A DNA stretch of 64,000 nt from Umezawaea sp036375055 (lineage in GTDB: Bacteria; Actinomycetota; Actinomycetes; Mycobacteriales; Pseudonocardiaceae): NCBI RefSeq assembly GCF_036375055.1, contig NZ_DASUSQ010000072.1:62001-126000 (forward strand). The letters are read 5' to 3'. Positions 57,753-64,000 of this stretch are shown here, piece after piece. The notes below the pieces were generated by a model. It made no database searches and had not been told where the DNA came from. It was given only the letters and a program-made list of their open reading frames with translations. Position 1 is the first letter of the stretch. Each line of letters opens with the position of its first letter. The translations under genes were made by a program, and so were the position numbers.

Positions 57753-58940
57753 TCACGCCCGGACGGCGATGGCCAGCCCCTGGCCGACGCCGACGCAGGC
57801 GGCGGCGATGCCCAGTCCGCCGCCGCGCGCCCGCAGGTGGCGGCACAGGTCGAACACGACCCTCGGCATCGACGCCCCGAGCGGGTGGCCGTACGCGATG
57901 GCGCCACCGTGCACGTTCACCTTCTCCCGGTCGATCTCGGGCAGGTGGTGCAGCACGGACAGCGCCATCGCGGCGAACGCCTCGTTGATCTCCCACAGCG
58001 CCACGTCGGCCGCGTCGATCCGGCGCCGGGCGAGCAGCTTCCGGATCGCGCTGACCGGCGCGAGCGTGAACCGCTGCGGCTCGACCGCCGTGACCGCGCT
58101 CCCCACGACCTCGCCGAGCGGCTCCAGCCCCAGTTCGGCGGCCACCTCGTCGGTGCCCATCAGCGCCGCCGCGGCCCCGTCGCTCAGCGGCGAGGAGTTG
58201 CCCGCGGTGACCGGCCCCCTCTCCGAGAACGCCGAGTGCAGCTTCCGCAGCTTCTCGACGCTGGTGTCCGACCGCACGGACTCGTCGCGGCGGATCGCGG
58301 TCCCGTCCGGGCGCTGCACCGGGAACACGAAGCCGTCGTGCACGCCCGCGTCCCACGCGGCCGAGGCCCTGCGGTGCGACCGCAGCGCGAACGCGTCCAT
58401 CTGCTGCCTGTTGACGCCGAGTTCCCCGGCCACGGTCTCGGCGGCGCGGCCGAGCGGCACGGTCCACGTCGCGGGCATCCTCGGGTTGACCAGCCGCCAG
58501 CCCACCGCCGTGGACGCCGTCTCCAGCCGGTCCGCGAACGGCTTCTCCGGCCGGGGCACCACGAACGGCGCGCGCGTCATGCCCTCCACCCCGCCGGCGA
58601 TCAGCAGGTCCGCGTCGCCCAGCGAGATCGCCCGCGCCGCCTGGACGACCGCCTCGCCGCCGGAGGCGCACAGCCGGTTGACCGTCGCGCCCGGCACGCT
58701 CGTCGGCAACCCCGCGAGCAGCGCGGCCATCCGCGCCACGTCGCGGTTCTCCTCACCGGCGCCGTTGGTGTTGCCGTAGAGGACGTCGTCGATCCGGGCC
58801 GGGTCCAACCGGTCGCCGTGCCTGCGCATCAGCTCGCTGATCGGCAGCGACGCCAGGTCGTCCACCCGGATGCCCGCCAACCCTCCCCGGTAGCGGCCGA
58901 ACGGGGTGCGGGCGACGTCGAGGACCAGGGCACGCGACAT
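57753..58940 (-). CDS. acetyl-CoA acetyltransferase (thiolase)
   Basis: A 395-residue thiolase. Cys91 in NRLCASGGEAV is the acylated nucleophile, His352 in YGHPLGAS the base and Cys382 in AACVGVGQG the second catalytic cysteine (commonly CxGGGQG, here CVGVGQG). NEAFAAMAL is also typical. It could serve beta-oxidation or acetoacetyl-CoA formation together with the acetoacetate ligase at 42012. ATG at 58940. Its stop is 1 base beyond the convergent glycolipid-binding-like stop. Confidence 0.93.
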   Translation of the reverse strand: MSRALVLDVARTPFGRYRGGLAGIRVDDLASLPISELMRRHGDRLDPARIDDVLYGNTNGAGEENRDVARMAALLAGLPTSVPGATVNRLCASGGEAVVQAARAISLGDADLLIAGGVEGMTRAPFVVPRPEKPFADRLETASTAVGWRLVNPRMPATWTVPLGRAAETVAGELGVNRQQMDAFALRSHRRASAAWDAGVHDGFVFPVQRPDGTAIRRDESVRSDTSVEKLRKLHSAFSERGPVTAGNSSPLSDGAAAALMGTDEVAAELGLEPLGEVVGSAVTAVEPQRFTLAPVSAIRKLLARRRIDAADVALWEINEAFAAMALSVLHHLPEIDREKVNVHGGAIAYGHPLGASMPRVVFDLCRHLRARGGGLGIAAACVGVGQGLAIAVRA

Positions 58941-59004
58941 GCCCCCATCTAACCCCCGGAGGCGGTGGTCGGCTCTTCGTCGCGGGACCGGTCGGACCGC
59001 CCGG

Positions 59005-60900
59005 CTACTCGGCGATGAAGAACGACACGAACGCCGAGGCGGGCCTGGTCGTGCTCTCGGTGCTGAACGCCTTGACCTCGATCATGTGCGGACCGGGGGC
59101 CAGGCCGCTGGTGTTGAGCGCGAGCCGCCACCGGCCCGCGACGGCCGGGCCGTCGTCGGTCGTGGGCACGCCGGCCACCTCGTCGCCGTCCAGCCGGATC
59201 GTGAACCCGGCCAGCCCCGGCAGCCGCGCGGTCGTGCGCCTGCCCTCCAGGCCGTCCAGCACGACGTCGAGCACCAGCCTGCCCGCCTGGAGCGGTTTGC
59301 CGTCGGGCACCGGCTCGCCGCTCGCGTCGAGCACCGTGCCGGTCGCCCTGGCCAGGTCCAGCTCCACGCCGTTCAGCGCCTCGGTCTCGGTGCTCGGCGC
59401 GGCGGCGGCGCGCGCGCCCGGCCTCGGCACCAGCTCCAGGTCCACGTGGGTCAGCTGGATCCGCATGGGCCTCGGCGTCACCACGCTGACCACCACCTGC
59501 TCGGTGCGCCCCAGCAGCACCAGCGCCTCCCGCGGCAGGTCGGCGACCACCGGGTAGCCGCTCTCCGGACGCCACGCCGTGCCCGGCACGGCGGGCCGCA
59601 GCGGCACGACCACCTTCCCGCCGACCAGCGCGGTGAACTCGGGCGCGACCCCGGATCCGTCGGTGTGCACGACGTTCATCCGCAGCAGGCCGCCGAGCAC
59701 GTCGGGCAGCGGTCGCGCGCCGGGGTCGTCGGCCGTCGGACCGCCCACCTCGACCCGGACGTCCGGCGGGGGCACCAGCGGCGGTGTCGGAGCCGACCGG
59801 CCGCCGAAGGCGATCAGGTCCACGTGCACGCGCTCACCGGACGGGCCGACGACGCCGACCAGCGCGGTCGCCTCCGTCCACTGCGGCACCACCTCGCCCT
59901 TCGCGACCAGCGCGCCGTCCCGCAGCACCCGCACGCCGTCGCGGCGCAGCACCACCTCCCACCGCTGGCTCACACCGAGGCGCGCGACGGGCACGGGGTG
60001 CGGCTGCTCGTCGGTCGGCGCGATCCTCGGCGTCCCCGGCGCCACGAGGACCTGCGCGGTCGTCGTGCCCGCGCTGGACGCGATCCGGGCCCTGACCGCG
60101 CCGGGCGGCAGACCGACGGCGTCGACCGCCCGGTCCGCCGCCATCTCCGCCGGGACGCCCGAGACCACGCTGACCGGGCCGGGCACCAGGTCGAGGAACA
60201 GCTCACCGTCCACGCCCGGCGCGTCCGTCTCCACCGCGAACCGGCCCAGCTCGTCGGAGTCCGCCAGCGCGAACGGGGTCCGCGAGCGCAGCACCACCGG
60301 TGCCGCGGCGCAGTTGCTGCTGATCACCAGCCGCCGCGCGTCGTCGCCCGCGCCGGGGGTGGCGCGGGCGCAGTTCTCCCGCGTGGCCAGCCGCCACCGG
60401 GCGGGGTCGGGGGCGTTGGGCTGGTCGAACCGGTCCACCAGCACGTACCTGTCGTCGGTCGAGGTGTCGGTGCGCGGCGTGCCCGACCCGGTCGCGGGCG
60501 TCGACCGCTTGCCGAACGAGTCGACCGCGCGCACCTCGACCCGGTACTCCCGCCCGTCCTCCAGGCCGTCGAGCTGGGCGACGGGCTGCGCGACCAGCAG
60601 CACGTGGTCGAGCTCCGCCCCACCCCACCGCACCTCGAAGCCGGGGGAGTCGCCTGCCCAGCGCAGTTGCAGCCGCTGGGGCCCGGACCGCACCACGAGG
60701 TCCCCCGGCGGCTCGGGTCTCTCCGTCGAGGGGGGCAGCACGACGCCCTGGCCCGCGAACTTCGTCAACGACGTCGGGGGCGGCGGGACCGGCGTCGTCG
60801 TCACCGGCGGTCCGGTCAGCCCCGTGGCCCGCAGGACCACGACGGCCCCGCCGAACAGCACGAGACCGGCGGCCACCACGGCGATCCGACGTCGGTCCAT
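59005..60900 (-). CDS. membrane-anchored FN3-like repeat protein (paralogue A)
   Basis: A 631-residue extracytoplasmic protein with MDRRR, one N-terminal helix (about 7-25) and a Pro/Thr linker. A fibronectin type III-like domain follows (about 63-143, EPPGDLVVRSGPQRLQLRWAG... EYRVEVRAVDSFGKRS), then a jelly-roll/lectin-like segment (DRFDQPNAPDPARWRLA) and a C-terminal Ig-like domain ending in GPHMIEVKAFS. Same architecture and several matching motifs (RYEVRAVD, SWRVL, GPHMIE/GAHRVT) occur in the next gene. ATG at 60900. Function unknown; surface or cell-wall role inferred. Confidence 0.75.
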   Translation of the reverse strand: MDRRRIAVVAAGLVLFGGAVVVLRATGLTGPPVTTTPVPPPPTSLTKFAGQGVVLPPSTERPEPPGDLVVRSGPQRLQLRWAGDSPGFEVRWGGAELDHVLLVAQPVAQLDGLEDGREYRVEVRAVDSFGKRSTPATGSGTPRTDTSTDDRYVLVDRFDQPNAPDPARWRLATRENCARATPGAGDDARRLVISSNCAAAPVVLRSRTPFALADSDELGRFAVETDAPGVDGELFLDLVPGPVSVVSGVPAEMAADRAVDAVGLPPGAVRARIASSAGTTTAQVLVAPGTPRIAPTDEQPHPVPVARLGVSQRWEVVLRRDGVRVLRDGALVAKGEVVPQWTEATALVGVVGPSGERVHVDLIAFGGRSAPTPPLVPPPDVRVEVGGPTADDPGARPLPDVLGGLLRMNVVHTDGSGVAPEFTALVGGKVVVPLRPAVPGTAWRPESGYPVVADLPREALVLLGRTEQVVVSVVTPRPMRIQLTHVDLELVPRPGARAAAAPSTETEALNGVELDLARATGTVLDASGEPVPDGKPLQAGRLVLDVVLDGLEGRRTTARLPGLAGFTIRLDGDEVAGVPTTDDGPAVAGRWRLALNTSGLAPGPHMIEVKAFSTESTTRPASAFVSFFIAE

Positions 60901-60955
60901 GGCGCCAAGCTAGGCCGAGCACCGACCGCGGTCACTAGTCGTTGTCGACCCGAGA

Positions 60956-62782
60956 TCAACGGGTCCGGATCTCGAACGACTGCTGGGTGTCCCTCGGGGA
61001 GAGCGACGGGTCCTTCGGCTGCACGCGCGCGGTCACCCGGTGGGCGCCCGGCCGCAGGTCCGCGGTGTCCAGCCAGAACTCGTACCGCCCACCGGCCGAC
61101 GCCCCGTCCGCGGCGGTCGGCAGCGTGACGATGCGGTCGCCGTCCAGCTCGACCTCGATGCCGGAGGTCTCCGCCACGACGTGGTCGTGGCCCGCGTCCA
61201 GCTCGACGACCAGCCGCACCCTGCCGCCCTGCGGGAACGGCGTCGGCGGTGACACGTTGGTCTCGTGCTCCACGCCCAGCTCCGGCTGGGCGACCCGCCG
61301 CACCAGCCCGCCGAGGTCGGTGACCCGCGGCAGCCTCCTGGCGGGCGCGTCGACGGCGTCGCGCACCACCACGTTCGCGCTGACCGAGTCGATGTCGGTG
61401 GTCGAGGTGAGCCTCAGCTTCGGCGAGTCGCCGATCGCCGGGTCGGGCAGCGGGAAGTCGGCGTAGAGCGTGGTCGACACCGTCGGACCGACGGTGCCCC
61501 ACGGGAACATCGGCTTGGCCAGCACCTCCCGGTCGCCGAAGCGCACGGTGACCGGCGCGTCGTTGTTGCCGTACACGCCCGCCACGACCCGCAGCGACTC
61601 CGCGCCCGCGAACTGCGCCGACGACACGGTCCCCAGCGTCGTCGCGGACGGCTCCCGCTCCGACGGCCCCAGCGGGATGATCGACGTCGACCTCGGGTTC
61701 TCCGCACCGCCGCCGACGCCGAACGAGTCGATCGTCGTGCCGCGGGCGTCGCGGAACGCCAGCCGCGCGCGGGCCCTGCTCCACGGCACGGCGGCCGGAG
61801 CGGCGGCCAGCACCTCGCCGTCGCGCACCGCGACCACCGCGTCCTGGAGGATCCGCAGCTCCCACCGGTGCCGCACGCCGGTCGACGGCACGATCGACCG
61901 CCCGCTCACCGGCACGACCCGCGACGTCGTCGGCACGTCGACGCCCTTGTCGAAGCTCGCGCCGAAGGGGTTGACGTGCATGACGATCGCGCCCGGCGGG
62001 ATCTGCGTCGGCGCCGACACGCTGTCGTACATGCCCAGCCACGGCAGGTCGTCGTACGGCTCGGGCAGGAGCGTGATCGCCACCTCCTGGTTGAGGCCGT
62101 TCGGATCCGTGCCGGGACCGTCCATCGTCAGCATCACGCGACCGCGCTCGCCGTCGTTGTCCGGCTGCGGCTCCGTCAGCACGAGCGTCATGTTCGACTG
62201 CATCTCGGCGTTGTCGCAGGTGATCTCCACCCGCTTCACGCCGGGCAGCGACCGCAGCCCGAGGCAGTCGTCGTCGCCGAGCACGCGCCACCGGTGCGAC
62301 GACAGGGCAGCCTGCCCGTCGAAGTGGTCGACCGGCGCCACCAGGTGGTCGGCCCAGGCCTCGTTGTAGAGCAGCCGCGGCACGGCCCTCATGCTCGTCG
62401 GGGCCGACCGGTGGCCCTCGGCGTCGACCGCCCGCACCTCGACGGTGACCTCGTCGTTCGCGGGCAGGCCGGTCACCTCGGTCTCCGGCACCACCACCAG
62501 CCGCACCTGGTCGTGCCAGCGCACCTCGTAGCCGTAGCCCACCGTCGGCGTCCACATGGCGCGGATGCTGGTGATGTCCAGCGCCGTCAGCTTCAGGTTG
62601 GACGGCGCCGCCAGCGACTGCCTCTCCGCCCGGTACTCGACCCGGTCGTCGACGAACCGGGTCAGGGTGATCGGGTCGGTCGACGTCACCTGCGGCGGCG
62701 GAGCCTCCACCCGCAGCACGGCGACGGCCCCCACGAGCAGGGCCAACCCTCCGACGACGGCGATCAGCCTGCGGCGCTCCAC
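60956..62782 (-). CDS. membrane-anchored FN3-like repeat protein (paralogue B)
   Basis: A 608-residue protein starting MERRR with one N-terminal helix, a Thr-rich linker, an FN3-like domain (about 58-135, APSNLKLTALDITSIRAMW... VTVEVRAVDAEGHRS), a jelly-roll-like region with VDHFDGQAALSSHRWRVLG, a middle domain with many strands, and a C-terminal Ig-like unit (GAHRVTARVQP). It has the same order as the gene at 59005-60900, with 55 bp between them, so they are a tandem duplication and probably an operon. ATG at 62782. No enzymatic motif seen. Confidence 0.75.
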   Translation of the reverse strand: MERRRLIAVVGGLALLVGAVAVLRVEAPPPQVTSTDPITLTRFVDDRVEYRAERQSLAAPSNLKLTALDITSIRAMWTPTVGYGYEVRWHDQVRLVVVPETEVTGLPANDEVTVEVRAVDAEGHRSAPTSMRAVPRLLYNEAWADHLVAPVDHFDGQAALSSHRWRVLGDDDCLGLRSLPGVKRVEITCDNAEMQSNMTLVLTEPQPDNDGERGRVMLTMDGPGTDPNGLNQEVAITLLPEPYDDLPWLGMYDSVSAPTQIPPGAIVMHVNPFGASFDKGVDVPTTSRVVPVSGRSIVPSTGVRHRWELRILQDAVVAVRDGEVLAAAPAAVPWSRARARLAFRDARGTTIDSFGVGGGAENPRSTSIIPLGPSEREPSATTLGTVSSAQFAGAESLRVVAGVYGNNDAPVTVRFGDREVLAKPMFPWGTVGPTVSTTLYADFPLPDPAIGDSPKLRLTSTTDIDSVSANVVVRDAVDAPARRLPRVTDLGGLVRRVAQPELGVEHETNVSPPTPFPQGGRVRLVVELDAGHDHVVAETSGIEVELDGDRIVTLPTAADGASAGGRYEFWLDTADLRPGAHRVTARVQPKDPSLSPRDTQQSFEIRTR

Positions 62783-62792
62783 ACCGCCGACC

Positions 62793-63770
62793 CTACGAGG
62801 TCCGCGCCCTCGCGGTCGCGCCCTCCAGCGAAACGATACGGCCGCCCCGCGCCCCGAGCGCCCGCAGAGCTTCGGCCACGCCCGCGGAACCGAGGTCGAT
62901 CGTCACGTCGGTCCGCTCCGCGACCCGCTGCGCGTCCAGCGCCGTCCTGGCCCGGTGGCCCGCGTCGATGGTCTTCGCGAGCCCGCCAGTGGACGCCAGC
63001 GACCCCCGCGCGGCGCCGAGCCTGCCGAGCGCGTCGTCGACGGCGTCCAGGAGCGCGGTCCGGTTGCCCTCGCACATGGCGCGCACCAGTTCCGGCCGCG
63101 TCCCGGCGACCCTGGTGCCGTCGGTGAACGACCCCGCCGCCAGCGCCAGCGCCAGCGGACCGCCGTCGGCGCCCACCGCGGCCAGCACGGCCGCGAGGAT
63201 GTGCGGCAGGTGCGAGATCCGCCCGACCGCCGAGTCGTGCTCGGCGGCGCTCGTCGGCACCACGTGGGCCCCGGTCGCGAGCGCCAGCGCCACGACCTCG
63301 CGCAGCACGGCCGGGTCCGACCCGTCCTCCGCCGCGACCACCCAGGCCGCCCCCTCGAACAGCGAGGCGGACCCGGCGGCCCAGCCGGAGGCGGACGTGC
63401 CCGCCATCGGGTGCCCGCCCACGTACCGGGCGCCGGGGACCAGCCCGCGGACCGCGTCGGCGACGGGCTCCTTGACGCTCACCACGTCGGTCAGCCTCGC
63501 GGTGGGGGCGAGGGCGGCGACCCGCCGCAGCACCTCGTCGACGGCGGGCAGCGGCACGGCCAGCACCACCAGCGCGTCGGCCGCGACGGCCCGGCGCAGC
63601 GCCTCGTCCGGGTCGGCCGCGACGTCGAAGCCGTCCGCTCCGGCGGCCTCCGCGTCGGCGGCGGACGTCGTGGCCCCCCACGCCGTCCACCCAGCGGCGG
63701 TGGCGGCGCGCAGCACCGAACCACCGATCAACCCCAGTCCGAGCACGCACAGATCAGGCACGCGGCACAT
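62793..63770 (-). CDS. tyrA: prephenate dehydrogenase
   Basis: A 325-residue NAD-dependent enzyme of tyrosine biosynthesis that decarboxylates prephenate to 4-hydroxyphenylpyruvate. GLGLIGGSV near the N-terminus is the NAD-binding motif; VVLAVPLPAVDEVL, VSVKEPVADAV, the active-site GGHPMAGT and HDSAVGRISHLPH (catalytic His region) are all present. ATG at 63770; a GTG at 63761 is nearly as good. The hisC-type aminotransferase at 37511 could do the last step. The gene begins 42 bases after the stop of the M20 gene on the same strand. Confidence 0.93.
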   Translation of the reverse strand: MCRVPDLCVLGLGLIGGSVLRAATAAGWTAWGATTSAADAEAAGADGFDVAADPDEALRRAVAADALVVLAVPLPAVDEVLRRVAALAPTARLTDVVSVKEPVADAVRGLVPGARYVGGHPMAGTSASGWAAGSASLFEGAAWVVAAEDGSDPAVLREVVALALATGAHVVPTSAAEHDSAVGRISHLPHILAAVLAAVGADGGPLALALAAGSFTDGTRVAGTRPELVRAMCEGNRTALLDAVDDALGRLGAARGSLASTGGLAKTIDAGHRARTALDAQRVAERTDVTIDLGSAGVAEALRALGARGGRIVSLEGATARARTS

Positions 63771-63811
63771 CCTGCCGGCGTCGACCGCCACCGCCCACCG
63801 GGCGCACGTCC

Positions 63812-64000
63812 TCAGCGCAGCGCGTCCAGCGCGAACGCGGTGTGCAGGACGACCCCGTGCACCATGGCGTCGTCGTCGAACAGCACCCGGTTGGAGTGGT
63901 TCGCCTCCGCCACGGCGAGGTCGACGCCGGGCGGGCAGGCCCCGAGGAACGCCATGGCGCCGGGCACCCGCTCCAGCACGTAGGAGAAGTCCTCCGCGCC
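63812..64000 (-). CDS. M20 family amidohydrolase, C-terminal end only
   Basis: The last 62 codons of a metallo-amidohydrolase/peptidase run into the right edge of the window: GAEDFSYVLERVPGAMAFLG carries the conserved Glu-Asp/Phe-Ser region of the M20 family, followed by NHSNRVLFDDDAMVHGVVLHTAFALDAL, the usual final helix. The stop TGA is at 63814-63812. Substrate (for example an N-acyl amino acid) cannot be told from the fragment. Confidence 0.85.
   Translation of the reverse strand, partial: GAEDFSYVLERVPGAMAFLGACPPGVDLAVAEANHSNRVLFDDDAMVHGVVLHTAFALDALR

Overview
The window is a 64 kb piece of a chromosome from a high-GC filamentous actinobacterium, most likely of the Pseudonocardiales (Saccharothrix, Lentzea, Actinosynnema or Amycolatopsis type). 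Four things point there. It carries the mycobacteria-like galactan genes (UDP-galactopyranose mutase, GlfT2, GlfT1 and a Wzm/Wzt-type exporter). It has a bacterial proteasome activator with a GQYL tail, ESX-type PPE-like/EspG proteins, and surface proteins ending in LAXTG sorting signals (the class E sortase type). This placement is inference from gene content. I see no insertion sequence, prophage or CRISPR array.

Layout. 1-3330: a HAD phosphatase (cut by the edge), an F420-type luciferase-like oxidoreductase and a secreted PIG-L deacetylase lipoprotein. 3545-10508 (+): a GT2 / GtrA / GT-C-like membrane protein trio with 4-base overlaps, then glf and glfT2. 10608-14314: a methyltransferase and an ATPase-less sugar ABC importer. 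14375-23599 (-): a GT-C-like membrane protein, paralogues of the first GT2 and GT-C-like genes, glfT1, wzt, wzm and a coiled-coil methyltransferase. 23697-27240: bpa, a cysteine-desulfurase-like protein lacking the PLP lysine, a methyltransferase and a quinone oxidoreductase. The order from glfT1 to the oxidoreductase resembles the M. tuberculosis Rv3777-Rv3783 block (from memory).

27297-33482: GNAT, a secreted M28 aminopeptidase, a neutral zinc metallopeptidase, a secreted 5'-nucleotidase and a MarR regulator. 33497-34497: tRNA-Ser(TGA), an internally deleted PIN-domain toxin gene and a Nudix hydrolase. 34618-43982: an LAXTG surface protein, a TSUP permease, an aromatic/histidinol-phosphate aminotransferase, a dienelactone-hydrolase-like protein with Asp in place of the Cys nucleophile, a three-gene ESX substrate/chaperone operon and acetoacetyl-CoA ligase. 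44176-45983: tRNA-Ser(GCT), tRNA-Arg(ACG), a short sigma factor gene with two TTA codons, a SLOG-like protein and a small unknown protein. 46008-54129: GDSL hydrolase, beta-lactamase-like hydrolase, RNase Z-like protein, epimerase, a small conserved protein, a stand-alone ATP-grasp enzyme, an unknown protein and a solitary cytosine-5 DNA methyltransferase. 54130-64000: a thioester-domain adhesin with an LAXTG signal, a BNR-repeat secreted protein, an Rv0909-type antitoxin coupled to a glycolipid-binding-like protein, a thiolase, two paralogous membrane-anchored FN3-like proteins, prephenate dehydrogenase, and the end of an M20 amidohydrolase.

How it works together: Glf makes UDP-galactofuranose, GlfT1 starts and GlfT2 extends the galactan on its lipid carrier, and Wzm/Wzt are expected to export it. 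The two GT2/GT-C sets look like polyprenol-phosphate-sugar modification modules acting outside the membrane on the same or a neighbouring glycan. The candidates most worth testing as undescribed systems are the antitoxin/glycolipid-binding pair, the coiled-coil methyltransferase beside the exporter, the TTA-containing sigma factor with its SLOG neighbour, and the paralogous FN3 pair.
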